NCBI GenBank assembly: GCA_050186725.1
Contig: JBFWYG010000004.1
Span: 1-64,000, forward strand
Direction: 5' to 3'
DNA from: JADJYF01 sp050186725
Lineage (GTDB): Bacteria > Pseudomonadota > Gammaproteobacteria > Ga0077536
Length of the DNA stretch: 64,000 nt
The translations under genes were made by a program, and so were the position numbers. The notes beneath the pieces are model-generated. The model saw only the letters and a list, made by a program, of their open reading frames with translations, did not search any database and was not told the DNA's origin. Positions 8,344 to 16,749 of the stretch are shown here, piece after piece (the first letter of the stretch is position 1; each line of letters begins with the position of its first letter).

Positions 8344-9624
8344 ATGGCCACACGCTCGGAACAATGGTTCGACGCAGCTCGCCGGGTGCTCCCCGGCGGC
8401 GTGAATTCGCCAGTACGCGCCTTCAACGGCGTGGGCGGCACGCCCCGCTACTTCGTCAGCGGCGAGGGCGCCTGGCTCACCGACGCCGACGGGCGGCGTT
8501 ACATCGACTACATCGGCAGCTGGGGTCCGGCCATCGTTGGTCACGCGCATCCCAAGGTGCTGGCCGCGGTCGGCGAACAGCTCGCCAAAGGCCTCGGTTT
8601 CGGCGCGCCCAACGAACTCGAAACCCGTCTCGCCGAGCGCATCATCGACATCGTGCCCCACGCGGAGAAAGTCCGCATGGTGAGCAGCGGCACCGAGGCC
8701 GCGATGACCGCGATCCGCCTGGCCCGTGGCGTGACCGGCCGCGATCGCATCGTGAAGTTCGAAGGCTGCTACCACGGCCACGCCGACTCGCTGCTGGTCA
8801 AGGCCGGGTCCGGCGCGCTGACCATGGGCGTCCCGACATCACCAGGCGTGCCCGCCGCGCTCGCCGAACTGACCATGACGCTGAACTACAACGACAGCGC
8901 GCAGGTGCGTGAAGTATTCGCGCAGCATGGTCACGCCATCGCCGCGGTGATCGTCGAACCGGTGGCTGGCAACATGAACTGCGTGCCGCCGGCGCCGGGC
9001 TTTCTCGAGACCCTGCGCGAGGTGACGGAAAAATCCGGCACCATCCTCATCTTCGACGAAGTAATGACCGGCTTTCGCGTCGCGCTCGGCGGCGCCCAGT
9101 CCTTGTACGGCATTCGTCCCGATCTCACCGTGCTCGGCAAGGTGATCGGCGGCGGTCTGCCAGTGGGCGCGGTGACCGGCCCAGCCGCGCATCTCGACCA
9201 GCTCGCTCCCGCCGGTCCCGTCTACCAGGCCGGCACGCTGTCCGGCAATCCGCTCGCCATGGCGAGCGGTCTGGCGACCCTGGAACTCATCAGCGCCCCC
9301 GGCTTCCACGCCGCCCTGGCCGCGCAGACCGCCAAGCTCTGCCAAGGCATCGAGGCCGCGGCGCGCGATGCGCGCGTGCCGCTGGTCACCAATCACGTGT
9401 GCGGCATGTTTGGCCTGTTTTTCAGTGAACGTCCGGTGACCAGCTTCGCCGACGTCATGGCGTGCGACGTCGCGCGCTTCAAGCGCTTCTTCCATGCGCT
9501 GCTCGACGAAGGCGTGAATCTCGCGCCGTCGGCTTTCGAGGCAGGCTTCCTGTCCTCGGCCCATGGCGATGCCGAGATCGAGCAGACCGTGGCGGCCGTC
9601 GCCCGCGCACTGGCCCGCTGCTGA
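8344..9624 (+). CDS. hemL: glutamate-1-semialdehyde 2,1-aminomutase
   Basis: PLP enzyme that makes 5-aminolevulinate from glutamate-1-semialdehyde, committing glutamate to tetrapyrroles (the C5 route). The 426-residue protein begins with PGGVNSPVRAF, has SSGTEAA and GCYHGHAD, and carries the Schiff-base lysine K266 in VLGKVIGGGLPVGA. It sits 24 nt after thiE and shares its last base with the ATG of the TPR gene. It forms one of four heme genes in the window (with hemJ, hemB and hemH). Confidence 0.97.
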   Translation: MATRSEQWFDAARRVLPGGVNSPVRAFNGVGGTPRYFVSGEGAWLTDADGRRYIDYIGSWGPAIVGHAHPKVLAAVGEQLAKGLGFGAPNELETRLAERIIDIVPHAEKVRMVSSGTEAAMTAIRLARGVTGRDRIVKFEGCYHGHADSLLVKAGSGALTMGVPTSPGVPAALAELTMTLNYNDSAQVREVFAQHGHAIAAVIVEPVAGNMNCVPPAPGFLETLREVTEKSGTILIFDEVMTGFRVALGGAQSLYGIRPDLTVLGKVIGGGLPVGAVTGPAAHLDQLAPAGPVYQAGTLSGNPLAMASGLATLELISAPGFHAALAAQTAKLCQGIEAAARDARVPLVTNHVCGMFGLFFSERPVTSFADVMACDVARFKRFFHALLDEGVNLAPSAFEAGFLSSAHGDAEIEQTVAAVARALARC

Positions 9625-10238
9625 TGCGATCGGGCGCGGCTGCCTTGACCAACCGCGACCGGCGCTCTTCCTGCTCCGGGCTCCGCAAGGCCGCGGCCGC
9701 GACGCTGTTCATGCTCGGCATGGTACTGGCCGTGCCGAGTCCGGCGGATCAGCACGCCGCCGAGTTGCCGGCGCTGCTCGGCAGCTTGACCACCGCCCCC
9801 ACCGCCGCCGCGGCGCGCGTCATCGAGCAGAAGATCTGGGCGCTGTGGTTCGAGGCGCCGGCACCCGAGGCCGACACGCTGTTCAAGGCCGGCCGCGCGG
9901 CCGGCGAGCAGGGCAACATTCCCGAGGCGCTCGCCGCTTACGACCAGCTGGTGCAGAAGTTTCCCGACTTCGCCGAAGCCTGGAACCAGCGGGCTATCGC
10001 GAAGTTCATGGTGGGCGACCTGGATGGCGCCCTGGAGGATGTCGCGCACACGCTGGAACTCGAGCCGCGGCATTTCGGCGCGCTGTCGGGACGCGGCCAG
10101 TGCTACCTGCACATGCAGCGCCTGGGCGACGCGCTCGAGGCGCTGGAAGCCGCACAGGCGATCAACCCCTGGGCCGACAGCGTCAACAAGCAGGTCGAGA
10201 TGCTGCGGGCGCACCAGCCGCAGCCGAAGTCGATTTGA
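9624..10238 (+). CDS. TPR-repeat protein, probably exported
   Basis: Function unknown. The frame is open to 9462, but the ATG at 9624 overlaps the hemL stop (TGATG) and gives a 204-residue protein with a basic, hydrophobic N-terminus ending PSPADQHA that looks like a signal peptide. Two to three tetratricopeptide units span about residues 85-190: ADTLFKAGRAAGEQGNIPEA, then NQRAIAKFMVGDLDGALED and GRGQCYLHMQRLGDALEALE. TPRs bind proteins. Position at the end of the hemJ-thiD-thiE-hemL run suggests co-transcription, not necessarily a role in heme synthesis. Confidence 0.8.
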   Translation: MRSGAAALTNRDRRSSCSGLRKAAAATLFMLGMVLAVPSPADQHAAELPALLGSLTTAPTAAAARVIEQKIWALWFEAPAPEADTLFKAGRAAGEQGNIPEALAAYDQLVQKFPDFAEAWNQRAIAKFMVGDLDGALEDVAHTLELEPRHFGALSGRGQCYLHMQRLGDALEALEAAQAINPWADSVNKQVEMLRAHQPQPKSI

Positions 10239-10253
10239 GGCTGGACGCGCGGC

Positions 10254-10817
10254 CTAGATCTGGCCGGCGGTGAACAAGCCGACGCGCAGATTGCCGCCGC
10301 TGTAGATCTGCTGCCCATCCACTTCCATGGTGGCATCCGCGATGCCCATCACCAGCCCACGGGCGATGATGCGGCGAATGTCGACGGTGTAGCGGACCAG
10401 GCGCTTGTCGGGCGTGACCTGGCCAGTGAACTGGATGTCCGCGCCTCCGAGCGCGCGTCCGCGTCCGAGTCCGCCCTTCCAGGCGAGAAAGAAGCCCACC
10501 AGCTGCCACATCGCATCGAGGCCCAGGCAGCCCGGCATCACCGGGTCATTGTCGAAGTGGCACTTGAAAAACCACAGGTCGGGATGGATATCGAGCTCGG
10601 CCTGCATGAGACCTCGCTGGTACTTGCCGCTCGAATCGTCTATGTACGTGATGCGATCGAACATCAGCATCGGCGGCAGCGGCAGCTGCGCGTTGCCGGG
10701 CCCGAAGAGCTCACCGTGACCGCAGCCGATAAGCTCATCGAACGTGTAGCTCGGTTGCTGACGGCCCGACAGGATGATCGGGGCGTCGGCATTGATGGGG
10801 CTGCCTGACTGGGACAT
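10254..10817 (-). CDS. fabA: 3-hydroxydecanoyl-ACP dehydratase/isomerase FabA
   Basis: Dehydrates 3-hydroxydecanoyl-ACP and isomerises the trans-2 to cis-3 double bond, starting unsaturated fatty acid synthesis. The hot-dog-fold protein has the catalytic histidine H87 in FKCHFDNDPVMPGCLGLDAM and the acid D101. It is 187 residues, slightly longer at the N-terminus than E. coli FabA. The ATG at 10817 is chosen because homology begins soon after. No fabB follows in the window; it ends against the convergent TPR gene. Confidence 0.95.
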   Translation of the reverse strand: MSQSGSPINADAPIILSGRQQPSYTFDELIGCGHGELFGPGNAQLPLPPMLMFDRITYIDDSSGKYQRGLMQAELDIHPDLWFFKCHFDNDPVMPGCLGLDAMWQLVGFFLAWKGGLGRGRALGGADIQFTGQVTPDKRLVRYTVDIRRIIARGLVMGIADATMEVDGQQIYSGGNLRVGLFTAGQI

Positions 10818-10876
10818 GGAACTGCGCACCTTGAGGAAGCCGCAGTATATCGCAAGAGTCCTTGCGTCAACCGCGC

Positions 10877-12235
10877 TCAGCCGAACTCGATCTCGACGTG
10901 GGCCCGCGTGCCCTCGCGCGAGGATTCGAACGACAGGCGGCCGTGGTACACGTCCTCGACCATGTCGCGCACGATGGCGAGACCGATGCCATGGCCTTCG
11001 ACCGACTGATCCAGGCGGGTGCCGCGCTGCCCCAGCATTTCGAGCTGCTGTTCCGGAATCCCCGGGCCGTCGTCGGCGATGTCCAGTTCGAGCCGCGGTT
11101 CGCCGTCGGCGGTGCGCCCGTGGCGCGCAGTCACCACGACACGTTTGCGCGCCCACTTGCAAGCGTTGTCAGCAAGGTTGCCGACGATCTCCATGAGGTC
11201 GCCCTCGTCGCCGTAGAACACCGCGAGCGCGTCCAGCTCGGCCTCGATCTCCAGGTTGCGATGGGCATGCACCTTGCGCAGGGTTTCGATGAGACGCTGC
11301 ACCACCTGTTCGACAAACACCGGCGGCGCCAGCAGCGAGCGGCCGGCGGCGGCGGCGCGATGCAGGTGATACTCGACAGTCTTGTCGATGCGCCCGACCT
11401 GCTCGAGCGCGGTCTCCCGACCGATGTCAGCGCGCCCCACCGCGAGCTCGTTGCGCAACACTGCGAGCGGCGTCTTGATCGAATGCGCGAGGTCGCCGAG
11501 CGCGTTGCGGTAGCGACGCAAGCTGTCCCGGTTGTGGCGCAGTAGCCGGTTCAGATTGCGCGTGAGCGACTGCAGTTCCTTGGGATAGCTGCCGGTGATC
11601 GCCTCGCGCTTGCCTGCTTCGATCTCGCGCACCTCGTCATCGACGCTGCGCAGCGGGCGCAGCCCCCAGTTGAGGTTCAGGCTCTGCACCACCAGGAGCC
11701 CGACGCTCAGCCCGCCGAACCAGAACCACAGGCTGCGCCGGAAACGCGTCACGGTGGAGAGATACAGTGTTTCGTTCTCGCAGGCCTGGATGACGAACTG
11801 CCGTGGCTTACGCTTGCCCGGGCTATCCCACAGGATGGCGTAGACCAGCGAGAAGAGCCCCTCGCCTTCCGAGGTTCGCGTGCGCTCGAGGCGCCAGCTG
11901 CCGATCGGCAGACGCTTCGGCAACGGCAGGTCGAGACCCAGCAGCGAACGGCTCTGCCAACGGGTCCGGCCAGAGTCGGACAGGATGCGCAGGTAGTTCC
12001 CGGAGCCCGGCATGGCGAGTGTCGCGTCGGGCAGTTCGCCGACCAGTGGCCGAGTCGTCGGCGCGTCGAAGTCGGCGGCGCCGATCAGCATGTAGACCCG
12101 ACCGCGCAGGCGATCCTCGACCGCGTTCAAGGCGCTCTCGCGAAACGCGCGGTCCAGCAGCACGCTCGCGCAGCCGAGCGCCGTCACCAGCACCAGGCTC
12201 GCGCTGATCAGCAGGCGCGCGCGCAGCGAGGTCAT
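10877..12235 (-). CDS. sensor histidine kinase (PhoQ-like)
   Basis: Inner-membrane kinase of a two-component pair. The 452-residue protein has membrane segments at about 7-27 and 168-188 flanking a periplasmic sensor of some 140 residues, then HAMP-like linker, an H-box with phospho-acceptor H251 in DLAHSIKTPLAVL, and an ATPase domain with NLADNACKW, DDGPGI and GHGIGLAI. The layout and the H-box resemble PhoQ. Its signal is unknown; the sensor is not markedly acidic in the run I can read, so Mg2+ sensing should not be assumed. It follows the regulator by 16 nt. Confidence 0.9.
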   Translation of the reverse strand: MTSLRARLLISASLVLVTALGCASVLLDRAFRESALNAVEDRLRGRVYMLIGAADFDAPTTRPLVGELPDATLAMPGSGNYLRILSDSGRTRWQSRSLLGLDLPLPKRLPIGSWRLERTRTSEGEGLFSLVYAILWDSPGKRKPRQFVIQACENETLYLSTVTRFRRSLWFWFGGLSVGLLVVQSLNLNWGLRPLRSVDDEVREIEAGKREAITGSYPKELQSLTRNLNRLLRHNRDSLRRYRNALGDLAHSIKTPLAVLRNELAVGRADIGRETALEQVGRIDKTVEYHLHRAAAAGRSLLAPPVFVEQVVQRLIETLRKVHAHRNLEIEAELDALAVFYGDEGDLMEIVGNLADNACKWARKRVVVTARHGRTADGEPRLELDIADDGPGIPEQQLEMLGQRGTRLDQSVEGHGIGLAIVRDMVEDVYHGRLSFESSREGTRAHVEIEFG

Positions 12236-12251
12236 CGCGGCAGGTGAGGAT

Positions 12252-12941
12252 TCAGGCCGGGGACGGCCGCGCGGCGAGGCGCAGACGGTAGCCCTGGCCG
12301 CGGATGGTCTCGATGGGATTCAACTGGCGGTCGGGATCGATTTTCTTGCGCAGGCGGCCGATGATGACCTCCAGCACGTTGCTGTCGCGCTCGGCATCGT
12401 CCTCGTACAGGTGCTCGGTGAGATCGGACTTGGACAGCACGTCGCCCGCGCGCAGCATGAGAAACTCCAGCACCTTGAATTCGAGCGCGGTGAGATCGAG
12501 TTCGCGGCCCTCGACCATCACGCGCTTGGTACCGAGTTCCATCACCAATGGACCGCACTCGATGCGCGACTGGCTCCATCCCGCCGCGCGACGCAGGAGC
12601 GCGCGCAGCCGGGCCAGCAGTTCCTCCTGGTAGAAGGGCTTCACGAGATAGTCGTCGGCGCCAATCTCGAGGCCGGCCACCTTGTCCTCCCAGCGCCCGC
12701 GCGCCGTGAGGATCAGCACCGGAAAGGACTTCTTTTGACGCCGCCACGATTCGATGATGGCGGTGCCGGGCACATCGGGAAGACCAAGGTCGACGATGGC
12801 GGCGTCGATGGGGTACTCGAGTCCGTAGAACTCGCCTTCCTTGCCGAGCCCGGTTTCGTCCACCGCGTAGCCTTCGCGCCGCAACCGGTCGACGAGCTGC
12901 GCGCGCAGGGTATCTTCGTCTTCGATGACCAGGACGCGCAT
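12252..12941 (-). CDS. OmpR/PhoP-family response regulator
   Basis: DNA-binding partner of the kinase downstream. The 229-residue protein has an N-terminal receiver with acidic cluster EDED near residue 7, phospho-acceptor D51 in AIVDLGLPD and conserved K in LVKPFY, then a C-terminal winged helix (LTALEFKVLEFLM through GQGYRL). The ATG at 12941 is the first codon of the conserved MRVLVIEDE start and overlaps the PepSY stop by one base (TGATG), showing coupling. The product is most like PhoP among OmpR-family regulators. A direct repeat upstream of the operon (13312-13329) could be its own target. Confidence 0.93.
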   Translation of the reverse strand: MRVLVIEDEDTLRAQLVDRLRREGYAVDETGLGKEGEFYGLEYPIDAAIVDLGLPDVPGTAIIESWRRQKKSFPVLILTARGRWEDKVAGLEIGADDYLVKPFYQEELLARLRALLRRAAGWSQSRIECGPLVMELGTKRVMVEGRELDLTALEFKVLEFLMLRAGDVLSKSDLTEHLYEDDAERDSNVLEVIIGRLRKKIDPDRQLNPIETIRGQGYRLRLAARPSPA

Positions 12942-13222
12942 CAGCGTTCCAGGAAGTCGGATGGGGAAGTGGGATTGGCCTCGATCTCGACCAGCTTCAC
13001 GCGCCCGTCCTTCTGCAGCACCTTCACCACGTACACCGCCCGTTCGCCGATGAAGCGCTTCTGCACGTCCAGCACGCGGCCGCCGGTCTGGCCCGCGGCC
13101 TGACGGGCCGCCGCGCCAGCGTCCTCCACCAGTGCCTCGCCGGCCCGTGCCGCCCGCGTCGCGACGCACAGCGCGAGCAGCAGCATCACCAAGGCCAGCC
13201 CAGGGCGCGAGAGCCTAGTCAT
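12941..13222 (-). CDS. PepSY-like small exported protein
   Basis: The 93-residue product starts at the ATG at 13222 (an upstream ATG at 13258 would add 12 residues). It has a signal peptide of about 27 residues ending ATRAARAG and a short PepSY-type region, GGRVLDVQKRFIGERAVYVV, close to the C-terminus. PepSY proteins often precede PhoPQ-like systems and are thought to inhibit or modulate proteases or sensors in the periplasm. Being first in this operon it may tune the kinase's sensor domain; that is inference. Confidence 0.72.
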   Translation of the reverse strand: MTRLSRPGLALVMLLLALCVATRAARAGEALVEDAGAAARQAAGQTGGRVLDVQKRFIGERAVYVVKVLQKDGRVKLVEIEANPTSPSDFLER

Positions 13223-13311
13223 GCCGGGATGATAGCGCAGGGTCGCGCGAGCGCCCATGCAAGGAGGTCAAGGTGACTAGCAATCATCCGCGGCACGCTA
13301 GCGGCGCGGCG

Positions 13312-13329
13312 TGAACTCGTCCTGAACTC
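13312..13329 (-). promoter_or_regulatory. candidate autoregulatory direct repeat of the PepSY/RR/HK operon
   Basis: On the minus strand GAGTTCA occurs twice with an 11-bp period (AGTTCA-N5-AGTTCA), the same architecture as PhoP boxes ((T/G)GTTTA-N5-(T/G)GTTTA). About 11 bp downstream lies TAGCGT (13295-13300), a poor -10, and the PepSY start is 90 nt away. This fits a regulator-dependent promoter, but only pattern similarity supports it. Confidence 0.4.
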
Positions 13330-13337
13330 TTGCGGGC

Positions 13338-14162
13338 TCAGGGGCCGACGATGGCCCGATCGTGCTCGAGTGACGGAATCATGCGCCGTACCTCGGTCAC
13401 TCGCTTCGGGTCGACCTCGGCCACGATCACGCCTTCCGTCTCGCCGCCGTCGGCCAGCACCTCGCCCCACGGATCGACGATCAGCGAGTGGCCATAAGTC
13501 TGGCGGCCCCAGGGGCGCACACCGCATTGCCCGGGCGCGAACACATAGCAGCCGGTTTCGATGGCGCGTGCGCGCACCAGCGTGTGCCAATGGGCCGCGC
13601 CGGTCTTGGCGGTGAAGGCGGCCGGCACGGACAGGAAACTCGCGCCGGCCTGCGCCAGCCGCCGATAGAGCTGCGGAAAGCGCACGTCGTAACAGATGCT
13701 GAGCCCGAGCCCGCCCCAGGGCAGCGGCGCGATCACGGCCTGCTCGCCCGGCGCCACGCCGTTCGATTCGCGATAGGTCTGGCCGTCCTTGATGGCGACG
13801 TCGAACAGGTGAATCTTGTCGTAGGTGGCCACGGTGCGCCCGGCCGGATCGAGCACGAAGGCGCGGTTGTAGACCTTGCGCTCTGGCGCCCGCACGGGTA
13901 TCGACCCGAGAAGCACCCAGAGCCCCAGCTCCACCGCGAGCGCACGGAGCGCCGCGAGCGCCGGATGGTCGTCCGCCTCGTAACCCTTGTCGTAGTAACT
14001 GCCGTCGGCCGGCTCGAGGTTACAGAAGAACTCCGGCAGGCAGGCGAGTTCCGCGCCTTGCGCGCGGGCCGCGCGCAGCATGTCCTCGACCCGCGCGAGG
14101 TTGGCCAGCATGTCGTCGGTCGCACAGTTCTGGATGCAGGCGACCTTGAAGGGTGAGGACAT
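13338..14162 (-). CDS. nitrilase-family carbon-nitrogen hydrolase (Nit1-like amidase)
   Basis: Cytosolic amidase of the Nit branch, whose best-known members hydrolyse deaminated glutathione or omega-amides. The 274-residue protein shows the Glu-Lys-Cys triad: E44 in LPEFF, K116 in YDKIHLFD and C157 in SICYDVRFP. The ATG at 14162 begins the conserved FKVACIQN strand. It lies between rraA and the PepSY operon on the same strand. Deaminated glutathione is the likeliest substrate from the HLFDV and RFP signatures, but the substrate is not proven. Confidence 0.88.
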   Translation of the reverse strand: MSSPFKVACIQNCATDDMLANLARVEDMLRAARAQGAELACLPEFFCNLEPADGSYYDKGYEADDHPALAALRALAVELGLWVLLGSIPVRAPERKVYNRAFVLDPAGRTVATYDKIHLFDVAIKDGQTYRESNGVAPGEQAVIAPLPWGGLGLSICYDVRFPQLYRRLAQAGASFLSVPAAFTAKTGAAHWHTLVRARAIETGCYVFAPGQCGVRPWGRQTYGHSLIVDPWGEVLADGGETEGVIVAEVDPKRVTEVRRMIPSLEHDRAIVGP

Positions 14163-14244
14163 GAGGGCCTCCGGCGTTGTGTCCACGCTCAGGGATGCGA
14201 ATGTCGGATTGGAATCAGACCAACAGGCCGACCCGGGTTTCGGC

Positions 14245-14730
14245 TCAGTGGAGTTTACCCTTGGCCAGCACCACGCCATCGACATCGGCGTAGAGGTAGT
14301 CGCCCGGCTCGATCGTGACCTCGGCGAAGCGCAGCGTCACGCCGCGCTCGCCTTCGCCCTTCTTCACGCTCTTGCGCGGGTTGGTGGCGATGGCTTTCAC
14401 GCCGATGGCGATGGCGGCGATGGGCGCGGAGTCGCGGATGCAGCCGTAGACGACGATGCCTGCCCAGCCGTTCTTCGCGCCCAGTTCTGCCAGGTTGTCG
14501 CCGACCAACGCGCAGCGCAGCGAGCCGCCGCCATCGACCACCAGCACGCGGCCCTCACCGGGTTCTTCCAGCGCGGCGCGCACCAGGCTGTTGTCCTCGA
14601 ACACCTTCAAGGTCACCACTTCACCGGCGAACGACTCGCTGCCGCCGTAGTCGCGAAAAATCGGCGCCATCACGCGCAATGCTTCGCCGTGCGCGTCGTA
14701 CAGGTCGGCGGTGGCTGGCAAGGTGGACAT
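14245..14730 (-). CDS. rraA: RraA-family protein (RNase E activity regulator)
   Basis: RraA in E. coli binds RNase E and slows mRNA decay; relatives are aldolases/oxaloacetate decarboxylases. The 161-residue protein has the characteristic MSTLPATADLYDAHG start, GEVVTLKVFEDNSLVRAAL, VVDGGGSLRCALVGDN and GWAGIVVYGCIRD segments, the last with the R and D that line the metal site in the aldolase members. Length and the N-terminus fit the RraA branch of gammaproteobacteria. It is 82 nt upstream of the nitrilase-family gene. Confidence 0.9.
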   Translation of the reverse strand: MSTLPATADLYDAHGEALRVMAPIFRDYGGSESFAGEVVTLKVFEDNSLVRAALEEPGEGRVLVVDGGGSLRCALVGDNLAELGAKNGWAGIVVYGCIRDSAPIAAIAIGVKAIATNPRKSVKKGEGERGVTLRFAEVTIEPGDYLYADVDGVVLAKGKLH

Positions 14731-14787
14731 ACCCTCTCCTTCTATCTTGCTCGGTGTCGATACTAGCGGTCCTCGCCGCCGACCGCG

Positions 14788-16155
14788 CTATTTCTTCTGC
14801 TTGCGCGGGCGCTGCCAGCCGCTGATGGTCTTCTGTCGCACACGGCTGATGACCAGGCGCTCGGCTTCCACGTCCTCGGTGACGGTGGTGCCGGCGCCGA
14901 TGGTGACCCCGCGACCGATGCGCACCGGCGCGACCAGCTGGGTGTCGGAGCCGACGAACACGTCGTCCTCGATCACGGTCTTGTGCTTGTAGGCGCCGTC
15001 GTAGTTGCAGGTGATGGTCCCGGCGCCGATGTTCACGTCGCGGCCGACCTCGGCGTCGCCGACGTAGGCCAGGTGATTGACCTTGCTGCCCTGGCCGATG
15101 TCGGCTTTCTTGATCTCGACGAAGTTGCCGATGTGGGTGTCGCGCGCCAGGCGCGTGTCGGGACGAATGCGCGAGAACGGGCCGATGCGCGACGCGTCGC
15201 CGATGCTGGCGGCATCGATCACGCAGTTCGGCAGCACCTCGACTTCGTCGCCGAGCTCGGCGTCGGTGATCACGTTGTTGGGCCCGATACGCACGCCGTC
15301 GCCCAATACCACACGGCCCTGGAACACACAGTTCACGTCGATGATCACATCGCGCCCGCAGACGAGTTCGCCGCGGATGTCGATACGGGCCGGGTCCAGC
15401 AGGGTGACGCCTTGTTCGAGCAGCGCGTCGGCCAGGCGCCGCTGATGGAGGCGTTCGACCTCGGCCAGCTGCCGGCGGTTGTTCACGCCCATGGCCTCGT
15501 CGGCATCGGCGATGAGCACCCCCTTCACCGCGACGCCCGCGGCCACCGCCATCTCCACGCAGTCGGTCAGGTAGTACTCGCCCTGGGCGTTCTGGTTGCC
15601 CAGGCGCGGGATCCAGGTCTTCAGCCTGGCCGCGTCGATGGCCATGATGCCCGTGTTGATTTCATTGATGGCAAGCTCGCTGGACGAAGCGTCCTTGTGC
15701 TCGACGATGCGCGCCACGTCGCCGTCGGCGCCGCGCAGGATGCGGCCGTAGCCGGTCGGGTCAGCCATGCGCACGGTCAGCACACCGAACCCGCTGTCGG
15801 ATGCGGCGGACAGCAGCGCCTTGAGCGACGCGGCGCGCAGCAGCGGCACGTCGCCATAGAGAATGAGCACCAAGCCGCTGTCAGGCAGGTCGTCCAGGGT
15901 CTGGGCGACCGCATGGCCGGTACCAAGCTGCTCAGCCTGTTCGACCCAGGTGAGCTCGCGGTGGGCGAGGCCCGCCCGGAGCTGCGTACCCCCGTGGCCG
16001 AAGACCAGTACCGGTCGCGCCGCGGAGACCTCGCGTGCGGTATCCAGGACGTGTTCCACCATGGGCTTGCCCGCAACACGGTGCAGGACCTTGGGGAGGT
16101 TGGAGTGCATGCGTTTGCCCTGGCCGGCGGCGAGGACGACGATGGCTACGGACAT
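14788..16155 (-). CDS. glmU: bifunctional GlcNAc-1-phosphate acetyltransferase/uridylyltransferase
   Basis: Makes UDP-GlcNAc for peptidoglycan and LPS in two steps. The 455-residue protein has an N-terminal Rossmann pyrophosphorylase domain beginning VVLAAGQGKRMHSNLPK (lysine stands where many homologues have threonine), GTGHAV and YGDVPLL, and from about residue 250 a left-handed beta-helix of hexapeptide turns with the acetyltransferase residues near NFVEIKKADIG and NYDGAYKH. It is on the same strand as the atp operon and 143 nt beyond atpC, as in many gammaproteobacteria. Confidence 0.97.
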   Translation of the reverse strand: MSVAIVVLAAGQGKRMHSNLPKVLHRVAGKPMVEHVLDTAREVSAARPVLVFGHGGTQLRAGLAHRELTWVEQAEQLGTGHAVAQTLDDLPDSGLVLILYGDVPLLRAASLKALLSAASDSGFGVLTVRMADPTGYGRILRGADGDVARIVEHKDASSSELAINEINTGIMAIDAARLKTWIPRLGNQNAQGEYYLTDCVEMAVAAGVAVKGVLIADADEAMGVNNRRQLAEVERLHQRRLADALLEQGVTLLDPARIDIRGELVCGRDVIIDVNCVFQGRVVLGDGVRIGPNNVITDAELGDEVEVLPNCVIDAASIGDASRIGPFSRIRPDTRLARDTHIGNFVEIKKADIGQGSKVNHLAYVGDAEVGRDVNIGAGTITCNYDGAYKHKTVIEDDVFVGSDTQLVAPVRIGRGVTIGAGTTVTEDVEAERLVISRVRQKTISGWQRPRKQKK

Positions 16156-16246
16156 GAAGTGATTCCCCGGCGCTGGTCGTGGATGGACGAGTCAGGACCG
16201 CGCGGGATTATGGCAGGCACGGCCCTGGCCGCGCGATGGCGTGGGC

Positions 16247-16277
16247 CGCCGCGGCCTTGGGAGTAGCGGCCGCGGCG
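16247..16277 (-). terminator. GC-rich hairpin between atpC and glmU
   Basis: A 10-bp perfect stem (cgccgcggcc / ggccgcggcg) with an 11-nt loop lies 22 nt beyond the atpC stop. No T-run follows on the minus strand, so it may be a pause or Rho-linked or mRNA-stabilising structure rather than a full intrinsic terminator. The remainder of this gap (16156-16298) shows no gene. Confidence 0.35.
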
Positions 16278-16298
16278 ATGGGTTTTGTAGCGCGGGAC

Positions 16299-16724
16299 TC
16301 AGCGCCCGCCGCGACGCCGCAGACGCTGGATGGTCTGCAGCTGCGCCACGGTCTCGGCCAGCTCAGCGCGGGCCTTGGCGTACTCGATGGCGCCGGTGTG
16401 GTCGGCCATCGCCCGTTCCGCCGCTTCCTTGGAGCGCATCACCGCGGCTTCGTCCAGGTCTTCGGCGCGCTCGGCTGTGTCCGACAGCACGGTCACCACT
16501 CGCGGCTGCACCTCGAGCATGCCGCCCGAGATGTAGAACGCATGTTCGCGGCCATCGCCCAATTTGAGACGCACCTCGCCCGGACCGAGCTTGGTGAGGA
16601 AGGGCGCATGGCCCGGCGCGATACCGACTTCACCCAACACGGCGGGCGCGAACACCATCTCGGCCTGGCCGGAAAAGATTTCGCGCTCTGCGCTGACGAT
16701 GTCGACGTGTACGGTCATGGCCAT
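16299..16724 (-). CDS. atpC: F-type ATP synthase epsilon subunit
   Basis: Rotor stalk subunit that couples F1 to the c-ring and can inhibit ATP hydrolysis. The 141-residue protein has the beta-sandwich domain with IVSAEREIFSGQAEMV and LGEVGIAPGHAPFLTKL, then a two-helix C-terminal hairpin rich in alanine and arginine. It is the last gene of the atp operon, 25 nt after atpD. Confidence 0.96.
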   Translation of the reverse strand: MAMTVHVDIVSAEREIFSGQAEMVFAPAVLGEVGIAPGHAPFLTKLGPGEVRLKLGDGREHAFYISGGMLEVQPRVVTVLSDTAERAEDLDEAAVMRSKEAAERAMADHTGAIEYAKARAELAETVAQLQTIQRLRRRGGR

Positions 16725-16749
16725 GATCTGCCTCTCTCGCTCGTCCCGA

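Noticed and set aside
7542..8912. A 456-codon plus-strand frame across thiD-thiE-hemL
   Set aside because: Arginine-rich out-of-frame reading of three well-supported genes.
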